Below, in pieces: positions 37,341 to 46,521 of a DNA stretch of 64,000 bases. Source of the DNA: Yoonia maricola. GTDB lineage: Bacteria > Pseudomonadota > Alphaproteobacteria > Rhodobacterales > Rhodobacteraceae. Location of the stretch: positions 1,674,001-1,738,000 of the forward strand of contig NZ_PGTY01000001.1 of the NCBI RefSeq assembly GCF_002797915.1, given 5' to 3'. Every line of letters starts with the position of its first letter. Within the stretch, counting starts at the first letter, position 1. Made by a program: the position numbers and the translations under genes. The notes under the pieces were generated by a model. It had not been told where the DNA came from and searched no databases. It was given only the letters and a program-made list of their open reading frames with translations.

Positions 37341-38272
37341 TGCTGAATATCCTGTTTTCTGCCCAACCCGCGCGTTGGGATGAATATCAACGCCCACTGA
37401 CCGAAGCTTTTGCAAAAGCGGGGCTGCAAGCCAACCTGTCACGAGACCATGGCCCAGCCGATGTGGACTACATCGTCTTCGCACCCAATGGACCCGTCAC
37501 CGACTTCACGCCCTACAAAAAGACAAAGGCGATCATGAGCCTTTGGGCTGGGGTTGAGACAGTTGTAGATAATCCAACGCTTACCCAACCGCTGTGTCGC
37601 TTGGTGGATGACAGCCTGACGAACGGGATGGTTGAATGGGTCGTTGGGCATACGCTGCGCCATCACCTTGGCATGGATGAGCATATCACCAGACAGGATG
37701 GGGTGTGGCGCAACTTTACCTATCCACCCGTTGCCGCGCATCGGCCGGTTACGATACTTGGGATCGGCGCTTTGGGGGCTGCGTGTGGGCAAGCTCTGCA
37801 TCAGCTAGGCTTCCCAGTCACAGGCTGGAGCAGGCGCGCGAAAAACATTCCCAATATCACCTGCATGCATGGGGATGACGGTTTGCGCGCCGCATTGTCC
37901 GATGCGCAGGTCGTCATCCTGCTTTTGCCACAAACACCACAGACTGAGAACATTCTGAACGCGCAAAGCCTGAACCTACCGGCAAGAGGTGCATTCATCA
38001 TCAACCCCGGTCGTGGCCCTTTAATTGATGATGCGGCTTTGCTTGCAGCACTCGACAGCGGCCAAATCGCCCATGCTACATTGGACGTCTTTCGGACAGA
38101 GCCATTGCCCGCGACGCATCCTTTCTGGGCGCATCCACAGATCACCGTGACCCCACACATCGCCTCAAGCACCCGGCCAGAGACCGCGTCAATGGTTATT
38201 GCTGAGAATATCGCGCGCGGCGAAGCGGGCCAACCTTTCCACTATCTGGTGGATCGTACGCGGGGCTACTAA
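37340..38272 (+). CDS. ghrA: 2-hydroxyacid dehydrogenase, glyoxylate/hydroxypyruvate reductase A type
   Basis: 310 residues. Rossmann motif LGIGALGAACG near residue 140; catalytic Arg in NPGRGPLIDD, Glu in DVFRTEPLP and His in VTPHIASSTRP match the D-2-hydroxyacid dehydrogenase triad. Would reduce glyoxylate or hydroxypyruvate with NADPH. Its ATG overlaps the rodA stop by one base, so it rides on the elongasome operon although metabolically unrelated. Exact substrate is not certain. Confidence 0.85.
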   Translation: MLNILFSAQPARWDEYQRPLTEAFAKAGLQANLSRDHGPADVDYIVFAPNGPVTDFTPYKKTKAIMSLWAGVETVVDNPTLTQPLCRLVDDSLTNGMVEWVVGHTLRHHLGMDEHITRQDGVWRNFTYPPVAAHRPVTILGIGALGAACGQALHQLGFPVTGWSRRAKNIPNITCMHGDDGLRAALSDAQVVILLLPQTPQTENILNAQSLNLPARGAFIINPGRGPLIDDAALLAALDSGQIAHATLDVFRTEPLPATHPFWAHPQITVTPHIASSTRPETASMVIAENIARGEAGQPFHYLVDRTRGY

Positions 38273-39045
38273 CGCAGTTTGGGCGGCTTTGCGGGGTCCA
38301 TCCCCGGCGCGCCCGGCACATGTGGTGTCTCTGGCTCGGGCAGATCAAACCGCAGGCCAACTTTGGCCAGATGTGCTGCCAAGGGGTCACTTGCCCGGAC
38401 AAACAGCACGTCCATGACACCCGCCTCAATACCCGAGAACGTCAGCGCTTCGCTAGCGGCAGAAGCAAGCGCCTTTTCCGCGCCCTCCACTGCATCAACA
38501 AAGGCCAGCACATGACCGCGCGCGCCGTCCTCGTAAGTCGCAGCCGCAAGATAAGCGAACCGCGCAAGCCCTGCTGCAATGGCCAGCTTGCGATCCAGGC
38601 CTGTGACAACCGCCTGTGGCAGGCCAACGGGCGCGGAAACCTCAGTCAGCCGCGCTTCGGTTTCATCGGGACCATGCGACAGGGTTGCCACCAGCCATTC
38701 AACAGCTTCTGCCGGGATCAGCATCGCGGATGGGGCCACTTCAAGGTTCAGCGCCAGCCCAATCCCCTGCCCGGTCAGCATCTGCGCCAAGGCACGGCCG
38801 GGAACACCTGCATAGGGTGCAACACGGCCCACGAATTGCGACAGGCGTTCCTCTCGGTCAAAGACAAGCGTAAATGTCTGATCTTCGATCTCAAACAGTT
38901 CCGGTTGGATCTGATCACCCTCGGCCTCCGCCCCGAGCAGCATGAACAATTCGGTATCAGCAAGCCGTTCGTAAAACTGCAGGCGTGCCGTGTCATCCTC
39001 GGGCGCGGCCTCCATTGCGGCGTGGGCTTGGTCCAGGTCGGTCAT
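38269..39045 (-). CDS. SseB family protein
   Basis: 258 residues with the SseB N-terminal domain (about 1-125, featuring DTARLQFYERLADTELFMLL and TFTLVFDREERLSQF) and a C-terminal SseB domain. SseB in E. coli is linked to serine sensitivity, but its biochemistry is unknown. It converges on the dehydrogenase gene with a four-base overlap and its start overlaps the UDG-like gene stop. Confidence 0.85.
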   Translation of the reverse strand: MTDLDQAHAAMEAAPEDDTARLQFYERLADTELFMLLGAEAEGDQIQPELFEIEDQTFTLVFDREERLSQFVGRVAPYAGVPGRALAQMLTGQGIGLALNLEVAPSAMLIPAEAVEWLVATLSHGPDETEARLTEVSAPVGLPQAVVTGLDRKLAIAAGLARFAYLAAATYEDGARGHVLAFVDAVEGAEKALASAASEALTFSGIEAGVMDVLFVRASDPLAAHLAKVGLRFDLPEPETPHVPGAPGMDPAKPPKLR

Positions 39046-39638
39046 TTCAAAGCATCTTTCACAACAGCGCGCAGATCGGGCAGCACATCAGCCTCAAACC
39101 ACGGGTTTTTCTTCAACCATCCGGTATTCCGCCACGACGGATGAGGCAAGGGAAAGACACGCGGTGCAAGGTCGCGCCAACTGCGGACCGCCTCGGTCAC
39201 GCCCGCCCCTTTGCCCAAGTGCCAGCGGTGCGCATACCCACCCACGAGAACCGTTAAAGGTGGATCACCCAGTGCGTCCATGACGCGGGCATGCCATGTT
39301 TCTGCGCAGATTTTTGGTGGAGGCAGGTCTGATCCTTTGGCGTCATAGCCAGGAAAACAGAACGCCATCGGGACAATAGCAACACGCTTGCGATCATAGA
39401 ATATCGCCTCATCCAGCCCCAACCATTCGCGCAATCGATCACCGGATCGGTCGGTGAAAGGCCGTCCGGACTTGTGCACACGCAGCCCCGGTGCCTGCCC
39501 TGCAATCAAAATGCGTGGCTTGTTATCAAACCAAACTACGGGGCGCGGAGCATGGCGCGATGCGGTCGCAGCAAAACGCGTGGCACATAATCTGCAGGCC
39601 GAAATTTCATCTTGGACGGACATGGCGAAACTTTGCAT
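39042..39638 (-). CDS. Uracil-DNA glycosylase superfamily protein
   Basis: 198 residues. N-terminal cysteines in ISACRLCATRFA, motif A as ILIAGQAPGLRVHKSGRPF and motif B as LPHPSWRN are the UDG superfamily pattern; the Asp/Asn of motif A seen in other families is replaced by the GQAPG form, so catalytic activity is not assured. A start at 39623 (MSVQDEIS) is also possible. Coupled with sseB. Divergent from the capsule export genes across a 135-base gap. Confidence 0.8.
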   Translation of the reverse strand: MQSFAMSVQDEISACRLCATRFAATASRHAPRPVVWFDNKPRILIAGQAPGLRVHKSGRPFTDRSGDRLREWLGLDEAIFYDRKRVAIVPMAFCFPGYDAKGSDLPPPKICAETWHARVMDALGDPPLTVLVGGYAHRWHLGKGAGVTEAVRSWRDLAPRVFPLPHPSWRNTGWLKKNPWFEADVLPDLRAVVKDALK

Positions 39639-39773
39639 GGACGTATCCGACTGTCACGCCTCAGCACGGCTATATTCATGCCTTAAAGTCGCTGTATGGA
39701 AACGTGGTGAGGCGTGTTAACCTATTGGCGCTATAAGAGGATATAGCCCAAGACAGGGCTTAAGTAGGATAAG

Positions 39774-40433
39774 ATGCTGGAATTCGCGGAAGTCAGCAAA
39801 TCGTTTTGGACAGGCACGCAGCGCAAGGTGATCCTTGACCGCGCCTCTTTCCGCGTGGAGTTGGGAAATTCGCTAGGCATTCTGGCGCCCAATGGCACAG
39901 GCAAGACCACATTAATCAATATGATGTCAGGTTTGGAAAAACCTGATGAAGGGACAATCCGGCGCGGCTGTCGCATTTCATTTCCGCTGGGTTTCATGGG
40001 CGGTACCGACCAAACGCTTTCAGCAATGGAAAACAGCCGTTTTATCGCGCGGCTTTACGGGTTGGACCCCGACTATGTTGAAGCCTTCTGCCGATGGCTT
40101 TGCGGTCTGGAAGAATATTTTGATATGCCGCTGGGCACCTATTCTGCTGGTATGCGCGCGAGGTTTTCCTTTGCGCTCTTGCTGGCGCTTGATTTTGACA
40201 TGTACCTGATCGACGAAGGCATGCCCGGTGCCACTGACGCAGAATTTAACCGTAAGGCCGGAGAAATCCTGCGCGAAAGGCTGGAAAAAGCCACGGTGAT
40301 CATTGTATCCCACCAACCTGCTGTGCTTGAACGTCTGGCCAAGACGGCGGCAGTGCTCAAAAATGGGCAGCTGCATATGTTTGACACCTTGGAAGAGGCG
40401 CGCGTGCTTTATGACTACCAAACCCAAGGTTAA
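39774..40433 (+). CDS. kpsT: Polysaccharide export ABC transporter ATP-binding protein, KpsT type
   Basis: 219 residues. Walker A is APNGTGKTT (Ala for the usual first Gly), signature YSAGMRARFSFALLL, Walker B MYLIDEGMPG with the Asp-Glu pair and switch His in SHQP, all typical of capsule/O-antigen exporters. It would energise export of a Kdo-linked capsule or similar polymer. The matching KpsM permease is not adjacent in this window. Overlaps the KpsE-like gene by 23 bases. Confidence 0.9.
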   Translation: MLEFAEVSKSFWTGTQRKVILDRASFRVELGNSLGILAPNGTGKTTLINMMSGLEKPDEGTIRRGCRISFPLGFMGGTDQTLSAMENSRFIARLYGLDPDYVEAFCRWLCGLEEYFDMPLGTYSAGMRARFSFALLLALDFDMYLIDEGMPGATDAEFNRKAGEILRERLEKATVIIVSHQPAVLERLAKTAAVLKNGQLHMFDTLEEARVLYDYQTQG

Positions 40434-41964
40434 AAAGTTCCGCATCCGGCGGAAAACACCTGATGAGCAGGCCCAAGCCGCGGCCGGCGCAGAAGCTGTG
40501 GAAGACGTCAAAGAACCCTCGCACGCCGAACAGATCGCAGCCATCAGCAAAGAAGGCCTAACGGGGCGTCAATTGCGCATGGCGCGGCGCGTTGCCATGA
40601 AGAACGGGTTTGAAGCATCCTCGGATTATGATGCAGTGCGCCAGCTGCGCGCAGCGGGGATTGACCCGTTTCAACGCAGCTCTGTGCTAGAGCTTGTTAA
40701 ACCCGATAGTACAAAAGTACCTGGTAAACGTGGTCGCATTCAGTTGCCAGATACGCGGCAGGACGAGGGTATCTCGCTCCCCTCTACCAACAATCAAACA
40801 GCACTCAATCGCAATGCTGCCGAAATTTTGCAAATCCAGCGCGATATTGCGGCCCGGCGCAAGCGCAAGCTGGCGCTTTTGTTCACGCGGCTGTCGTTCT
40901 TTGTCTTACTACCCACATTCCTGATCGGCTGGTACTTCTACAACATCGCAACACCCATGTACGCAACCAATTCCGAGATCGTAATCCAGCAGGCGCAACA
41001 GCAGGGCGGCGGACCGCAGGGGTTGGCAACACTGTTTCAAGGCACCTCGATGGCAACCCAGCAAGACAGCATCGCCGTGCAATCCTATCTTGCATCGCGC
41101 GAGGCAATGTTGCGTCTCGATGGGGATCACGGCTTCAAATCGCATTTCGCCAACCCAGAAATTGATTCCATCCAACGGCTTGAAGAAGGTGCCACAAACG
41201 AGCAGGCTTTCGATCTTTACAAAGATCACGTCAAGATCAGCTATGACCCGACCGAGGGGCTGATCCGCATGGAAGTGATCGCTGCCGATCCGGTCAAAAG
41301 CTATGACTTTTCGCAAGCCTTGATCGGGTATGCCGAGGAACAGGTTGACCAGCTGACCGGGCGCCTGCGCGAGGACCAGATGCGCGGTGCGCTACAAAGC
41401 TATGAAGAGGCCGAAGAGCGCCGCGCCGAAGCGCTTGCCACATGGCTGGCCATTCAGGAAGACGTGCGCCAGATTGACCCGCAAAGCGAAACGACCGCCC
41501 GCATGGGGCAGATCAACACGCTGGAAAGTGAAAAGCAAAGGTTGGAGTTGGTACTGCAATCGCGGCTGAATGTAGACCGGCCAAGCGAAGTGCAGGTGCA
41601 ATCCTTGCGCGACCAGATTGCCAATATTGATGTATTGATCATGGATTTACGCGATCAACTGGTCGGTGGCACGGGCGAGCAGGTATCCTTGGCGGCGCGG
41701 AACACGGAACTACGGACAGCGGAAGAAAACTACAGCTTTCAGACGGCGATGGTGCAACAAGCCCTGACACAGATGGAGACCGCGCGTATTGAAGCCAACC
41801 GGCAGGTCCGTTACCTGTCACAAAGCGTGCGCCCGGTTATTCCCGATCAGGCGACTTATCCACGCGCCTTTGAAAACACGATCCTGGCGTTTTTGATCTT
41901 TTCGGGTATCTACCTGATGGTCTCAATCACCGCCTCGATCCTTCGCGAACAGGTCAGCTCTTGA
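40411..41964 (+). CDS. kpsE: Capsule polysaccharide export inner-membrane protein, KpsE-like (PCP family)
   Basis: 517 residues. Long charged cytoplasmic N-terminus (about 1-145, basic at the very start), first membrane segment at about 155-175 (FVLLPTFLIGWYFYNIA), a large periplasmic coiled-coil region rich in Glu/Arg (about 310-440), and a C-terminal membrane segment ILAFLIFSGIYLMVSI. This two-helix layout is that of KpsE/Wzz-type periplasmic adaptor proteins. Start at ATG 40411 inside kpsT. The N-terminal extension is longer than in E. coli KpsE. Confidence 0.85.
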   Translation: MTTKPKVKKFRIRRKTPDEQAQAAAGAEAVEDVKEPSHAEQIAAISKEGLTGRQLRMARRVAMKNGFEASSDYDAVRQLRAAGIDPFQRSSVLELVKPDSTKVPGKRGRIQLPDTRQDEGISLPSTNNQTALNRNAAEILQIQRDIAARRKRKLALLFTRLSFFVLLPTFLIGWYFYNIATPMYATNSEIVIQQAQQQGGGPQGLATLFQGTSMATQQDSIAVQSYLASREAMLRLDGDHGFKSHFANPEIDSIQRLEEGATNEQAFDLYKDHVKISYDPTEGLIRMEVIAADPVKSYDFSQALIGYAEEQVDQLTGRLREDQMRGALQSYEEAEERRAEALATWLAIQEDVRQIDPQSETTARMGQINTLESEKQRLELVLQSRLNVDRPSEVQVQSLRDQIANIDVLIMDLRDQLVGGTGEQVSLAARNTELRTAEENYSFQTAMVQQALTQMETARIEANRQVRYLSQSVRPVIPDQATYPRAFENTILAFLIFSGIYLMVSITASILREQVSS

Positions 41965-42797
41965 TGCATACAGTCGATATTGGTGAACTCGCGGTCAGCA
42001 ATGACCTGCCCCTTTTGGTCATTGCGGGTCCCTGCCAGTTAGAAGGCACCGACCACGCACAGATGATTGCGGGCAAAATGGCAGAGGTTTGTGCAGCACA
42101 TGGGGCGCAGTTCGTATTCAAAGGGTCCTACGACAAGGCCAATCGTACCTCGCTTGGGGGCAAACGCGGGCTTGGAATGGATGAAGGCCTGAAGGTCATG
42201 CAATCAGTCAAGGGCAGCATCGGTTGCCCGGTCCTGACCGATATCCATGCACCTGATCAATGCGCGACAGTGGCAGAAATCTGTGACGTGATGCAAATCC
42301 CTGCATTCCTGTGCCGCCAAACCGATTTATTGCTTGCGGCTGGCGAAACGGGCGCTGTCATCAATATCAAGAAGGGTCAGTTCCTCGCGCCTTGGGATAT
42401 GAACAACGTCGTCGCTAAGGTCGAAAGCACAGGCAACAAACGCCTCTTGCTAACCGAGCGTGGCGTATCTTTTGGTTATAACGCGCAGGTTGCCGATATG
42501 CGGTCGCTACCGATCATGGCGCGCACGGGTTATCCTGTGGTAATGGACGCAACCCACTCGGTCCAACAACCCGGCGGGATGGGCGGTTCATCGGGTGGGC
42601 AGCGGGAATTCGCACCCGTCATGGCGCGGGCGGCCGTATCACTTGGGATCGCCGCGGTCTTTATCGAAACCCATGAAGACCCGGACAACGCACCATCAGA
42701 TGGGCCCAATATGATCCCGCTTGATCAAATGGACGGGGTCGTCAAAAGCCTGATGGCCTTTGACGCGTTGGCCAAGGACGATCCGCTACGGGTGTGA
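41964..42797 (+). CDS. kdsA: 3-deoxy-8-phosphooctulonate (Kdo-8-P) synthase
   Basis: 277 residues, condenses arabinose-5-phosphate and phosphoenolpyruvate to Kdo-8-phosphate. Family residues visible: IAGPCQLEG near the start, FKGSYDKANRTS, ADTDIHAP-like TDIHAPDQC, and DATHSVQQPGG. ATG 41964 overlaps the kpsE stop by one base (TGATG). Its linkage to kpsT/kpsE suits Kdo-linked capsule export, though it may also serve lipid A core synthesis. Confidence 0.93.
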   Translation: MHTVDIGELAVSNDLPLLVIAGPCQLEGTDHAQMIAGKMAEVCAAHGAQFVFKGSYDKANRTSLGGKRGLGMDEGLKVMQSVKGSIGCPVLTDIHAPDQCATVAEICDVMQIPAFLCRQTDLLLAAGETGAVINIKKGQFLAPWDMNNVVAKVESTGNKRLLLTERGVSFGYNAQVADMRSLPIMARTGYPVVMDATHSVQQPGGMGGSSGGQREFAPVMARAAVSLGIAAVFIETHEDPDNAPSDGPNMIPLDQMDGVVKSLMAFDALAKDDPLRV

Positions 42798-42847
42798 CAG
42801 GAACGATTTCCTTGTTATGGTACGGCATTGCCTGACGGATTGATTTT

Positions 42848-44134
42848 ATGCGCCTTTTTTTGATTTTTGCCTTGTTCCTGACGCTTGCCCTGCCCATCGC
42901 CGCGCAAGAGGCCAATGGCACAATCGCCACCGAAAACTCGGCTCAGCAGGACGCCGCAATCGCATTGCGTATCCGAGAAATCTTGGGTGAGCTGGGAAAT
43001 TACGACGATGTTAGCGTCACGGTAAATGAAGGGGTGGTCACCCTGCGGGGCACCACTGCATCTGCTGTTGAAGCGCTTGAACTGGAACCATTGGCGGCCC
43101 GTATTGAAGGGGTCGTTGCTGTACGCAATCAAGTCACCGAAACGGCGGATATCGGGGAACGGCTGAACCCAGCGATTGAACGGTTCCGCGGGCGGGTCGA
43201 TCAGTTTGTTATCTTCTTCCCGCTCGCCCTGATCGCGGGGGCTGCCTTTGTCGTTGTGGTCTTCATCGGTTTCACCCTTGCACGCATGCGCCAACCGTGG
43301 GAACGGCTGGCACCCAACATGTTCATCGCCGAGATTTACCGTCAGCTGATGCGTATTGCTTTTGTGATCTTCGGTATCATAATCGCATTGGACATCCTGA
43401 ACGCTACAGCGTTGCTCGGCACGATCCTGGGGGCCGCCGGTATTATCGGTCTTGCTTTGGGTTTTGCGGTGAAAGATACGGTCGAAAACTTCATCGCCTC
43501 GGTCATGCTATCTTTCCGACAACCCTTTCGACCCAATGACACGGTCGAGATCAATGGCGACATCGGCAAGGTCATCCGACTGACCAGCCGCGCGACAATC
43601 CTTTTGTCCTTTGACGGCAACCACATCCGCATTCCCAATGCGACGGTCTTTAAGAGCCGGATCATAAATTACACGCAGAACGCTGAACGCCGTTTTATGT
43701 TCTCGGTCATGGTTGAACGGGATGCTGACTTGCAGGAAACCCGCGCTATGGTCGCCAAAACAGTGCAAGACTTGCCCTTCGTGCTGAACGAGCCCGCCGC
43801 ACAAACATGGATAGAAGCACTTCACCCTGCTGGGGTCGAACTGGTGATCACCGGTTGGGTCGACCAGAACGAGACGTCAATCGTCTTGGGCAAGGGCGAG
43901 GCATTGCGACAGGTAAAACTGGCGATCCAAGCCGCAGGCATTGTGATCCCTGATGCGACACAGGCCATTCACCTGTCCCGTGAGACCAAACCAACTGCAC
44001 CAGACTTGCATGAAAGCACACAAGTGGAAACTGTCGATGCCAGCGAAGACGCCGCCCTCGACCGGATTGTCGAAGCCGAGCGGCAAGAGGAAATCTCTGA
44101 AGACCTGCTGCGCGAAGACAGCCTCAAAGAATAG
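42848..44134 (+). CDS. MscS family mechanosensitive channel with N-terminal BON domain
   Basis: 428 residues. Signal peptide (ending LPIAA before QEANG), then a BON domain (about 35-105, VSVTVNEGVVTLRGTTAS), membrane helices around 120-145 and 170-195, the pore helix LGAAGIIGLALGFAVKDTVENF near 200, and the MscS beta domain with RPNDTVEINGDIGKV. An acidic C-terminal tail follows (about 385-428, many Glu and Asp). Opens under membrane tension on osmotic downshock. The BON module would sit in the periplasm and could contact lipid or wall. Confidence 0.9.
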   Translation: MRLFLIFALFLTLALPIAAQEANGTIATENSAQQDAAIALRIREILGELGNYDDVSVTVNEGVVTLRGTTASAVEALELEPLAARIEGVVAVRNQVTETADIGERLNPAIERFRGRVDQFVIFFPLALIAGAAFVVVVFIGFTLARMRQPWERLAPNMFIAEIYRQLMRIAFVIFGIIIALDILNATALLGTILGAAGIIGLALGFAVKDTVENFIASVMLSFRQPFRPNDTVEINGDIGKVIRLTSRATILLSFDGNHIRIPNATVFKSRIINYTQNAERRFMFSVMVERDADLQETRAMVAKTVQDLPFVLNEPAAQTWIEALHPAGVELVITGWVDQNETSIVLGKGEALRQVKLAIQAAGIVIPDATQAIHLSRETKPTAPDLHESTQVETVDASEDAALDRIVEAERQEEISEDLLREDSLKE

Positions 44135-44198
44135 GTCAATTCTTTGCAAAACAGGGCTTGAACCAATCCCACCTTCGCAGTATCTAGCCCCTCGCTGC

Positions 44199-44273
44199 TG
44201 GGATGTAGCCAAGTGGTAAGGCAACTGTTTTTGGTACAGTGTACCGTAGGTTCGAATCCTACCATCCCAGCCA
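44199..44273 (+). tRNA. tRNA-Gln (anticodon UUG)
   Basis: 75 bases including encoded CCA. Acceptor stem TGGGATG (44199-44205) pairs with CATCCCA (44263-44269), discriminator G 44270, CCA 44271-44273. Anticodon stem ACTGT/ACAGT encloses loop TTTTGGT, giving anticodon TTG at 44231-44233. T-loop GGTTCGAATCC is canonical. It marks the boundary between conserved chromosome on the left and mobile debris on the right. Confidence 0.97.
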
Positions 44274-44499
44274 GCATTTTTCTTGTGTGCCGTCCGGCAT
44301 GAATCGCAACTTGTCTGGCGAGAGTTGCAACTTTTGTAAGGTAAGAAAGAGACTTCGGGCACTGCCTCCGGTTTCTCGACCTCTTGAGTGGTTCAGTTTG
44401 CCTTTCCTCGGTTACTTAAAATTGCCCTCAGCTTGCTATCATCACTTAAATGGAAACAGCTGCAGCTTTGGTGTCGGCGCAAAGGCGGTGTTTGTATCC

Positions 44500-44823
44500 G
44501 CCTTATATCGGGGCAAGGGCGCTGCTGAGCAGCCTGTCAAACGTCGAATGGCTACTTGGAGACCGTGGCCATGATGCATATTGGTTCCGAGAAGCCCTGC
44601 AAGACAAGGGTATTCGGCCATGCATCCCCGGTCGAAAGTCCCGCGTCGAAGCCGTGCGGTACGACAAGCGCAGATACAAACGTCGCAATCGTATCGAGAT
44701 TATGTTCGGTAGATTGAAAGACTGGCGAAGGGTCGCAACCCGATACGGCCGATGTCCAAAGGTCTTCCTATCCGCAATCGCACTCGCCACAACCGTCACC
44801 TATTGGTTATGAGTCCTGACCCT
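44500..44823 (+). pseudogene. IS5-family (IS427-like) transposase remnant
   Basis: From about 44500 the frame encodes the C-terminal part of an IS5-family DDE transposase: GARALLSSL, WLLGDRGHDAYWFREAL (with a catalytic Asp), CIPGRKSR, then KRRYKRRNRIEIMFGRLKDW (catalytic Glu) to the stop at 44812. The N-terminal part is missing, replaced upstream by unrelated sequence from an ATG at 44450. The likely right terminus of the element is near 44823. Not functional. The 44274-44499 stretch before it contains no gene I can support. Confidence 0.8.
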
Positions 44824-44858
44824 AGCAAATTGCCTTCTTTGGACCCATGGGTGCTGAC

Positions 44859-45190
44859 GTCAGACATAGCGAGCATTGCCGCGGCTGACACGACGCCTTT
44901 GAAGCCAAGCATCGGTCGTGTGATGCGCTTGATGAGGCGGTGATCTTGCTCGATGATTTTGTTCAGGTATTTGGATCTGACCATGTCGATCTTGACCGTC
45001 GTACCCAGCCGCTCGAAAATTCTGTTGATCGTGATCCGTTTCGGGATGCCGTTATTTTACAACCCATAAATGATCACCGTAGTTAGATAGTGCGCGCCTT
45101 TGAAGGAGATTATGTCATTGCAAAGCATGTTGCTGGATCCGTCATCGCACCAAACTTACAACCAACATAACAAAACTTTGCGACAGAACC
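44859..45190 (-). pseudogene. IS6-family element remnant with internal deletion
   Basis: Read on the minus strand. The terminus near 45190 starts GGTTCTGTCGCAAAGTT, matching the IS6-family inverted repeat as I recall it. About 73 bases inside comes a transposase start region (IISFKGAHYLTTVIIYGL), then after a stop the frame jumps to the C-terminal part RLGTTVKIDMVRSKYLNKII and EQDHRLIKRITRPMLGFKG. The central catalytic part is deleted, and the far end after SAAAMLAMSD is unrelated sequence continuing to 44796. Dead. Bases 45191-45294 hold no supported gene. Confidence 0.78.
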
Positions 45191-45294
45191 CGGTCAATGT
45201 GCTGGACTGTGTGTTCATGGCAGATGCGCCGAACCAGAAACGAGTAGGCGAAATCAGGACATGGGCATTATGAAACAAATGTTTCGGACATGCT

Positions 45295-46521
45295 TCAAGG
45301 CACATCAGGAATGGTTAAGTTTACGTATCGCCACAGCACAAATGCCACAAGAACCGTGATTAATATGGCCGCGCCGTACAGAATGGAGGCGGCTATTGTT
45401 AACGACACGACTTCTAGGATGAGCCCGGCAAGCAAGATCCCCGAAAACAATGCCAGACGCTCGGCCATGTATCCAAAGCTGATCATCCGGTCTCGCAAGA
45501 CCGGCTCTGCACCCTGTAAGGTCGAATAGTAGCAGACTTCGGTCGCCGCATCGAAAAGACCCGCAAGAAAGGCGAAGATCAGATAGGCCAGTAGCGCGGT
45601 CACGCTAAAAACCATCCAGAACATTGCAAATGTCAACACCACCATGACCACGAAGATCTGTGGCAAGTGGATATCTGTTATGCGGGCCCAGGCCAATGAG
45701 CGGGCGATGGTCAAGCCTGCGATCATCTTCCCCAGACCCCAAGCGCCAAAGAGCCAACCGGCAAGCTGCGCCTGATTGCTAGGGTCGAAAGATGTCGACA
45801 GCACTGGGAAACCTACATTATGCATGCCGGAGCCGAATGCCTCCACAAGTCTAGCGACGATGACGCAGATAAACACGGCGGGTAGTCCCACTTTAAAGAT
45901 CCCACAACGTGATGTGGCGGCTGCCTGGACTTGCGGTGCACCGATCTTTAGCTGCGGTGCGCGTGCGCTGGTCAGAAGCGAAGAGGTCACAAATATCAGT
46001 GCGCCGAAGAGCAGGAAGGTCTCCATCTGCAATATTGCTGACGTCATGCCAAGAATAACGCCCCCACCTATCGTCGCGGCAGATTGTACGATTTGGATCT
46101 GTCCGTTGAGCCGATGCCGCCCCTGTGCGCCAACGAGATCTGGTGCCGTTGACAACAGCGATATTTGTGACAGGCCAAAGCTGGCTCCCAGGATGAAGGT
46201 CACGACAGCAAGGCCGGTCAGGCTCCAGGCCGCAGGCAAGGCGAAACAAAAAAGCATGGCCAATGCAGCAACGAAATCTGCGGCAAAGAAGAGCTTTGAT
46301 AGGCCAATACGCCGCCGCGACCGGGCCGATAGGGCCCCACCCGCCGCACTGCCAACCATGCGCAGCGCCACAAAAATACCAACGGCGGCTGGGCTGCCGG
46401 ACAGCGCCATCGCCTCGACACTAATGAAGATACTTGTGATCGTTGACAGACTAGCCGACATAAAGCGGCCCGCCAAAATAGTGTTTAATGCAGCCGGTGC
46501 GACAAGGCGCGTTTTGGTCAA
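45295..46521 (-). CDS. MFS transporter, last gene of leftward biosynthetic arm
   Basis: 408 residues, twelve hydrophobic segments, MFS fold. Loop 2-3 has SARSRRRIGLSKLFFAADF, a basic stretch typical of the family. The start is a TTG at 46521 overlapping the dioxygenase stop (TTGA), so it is translated as part of the same unit. Likely exports the finished product or an intermediate, or provides self-protection; substrate inferred from cluster position only. Only distantly like the other MFS protein of this cluster at 53861-55096. Confidence 0.82.
   Translation of the reverse strand: MTKTRLVAPAALNTILAGRFMSASLSTITSIFISVEAMALSGSPAAVGIFVALRMVGSAAGGALSARSRRRIGLSKLFFAADFVAALAMLFCFALPAAWSLTGLAVVTFILGASFGLSQISLLSTAPDLVGAQGRHRLNGQIQIVQSAATIGGGVILGMTSAILQMETFLLFGALIFVTSSLLTSARAPQLKIGAPQVQAAATSRCGIFKVGLPAVFICVIVARLVEAFGSGMHNVGFPVLSTSFDPSNQAQLAGWLFGAWGLGKMIAGLTIARSLAWARITDIHLPQIFVVMVVLTFAMFWMVFSVTALLAYLIFAFLAGLFDAATEVCYYSTLQGAEPVLRDRMISFGYMAERLALFSGILLAGLILEVVSLTIAASILYGAAILITVLVAFVLWRYVNLTIPDVP

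Noticed and set aside
44450..44812. Complete IS5 transposase gene starting at ATG 44450
   Set aside because: Only the part after about 44500 matches the family; the first residues are unrelated, so it is a truncated remnant.
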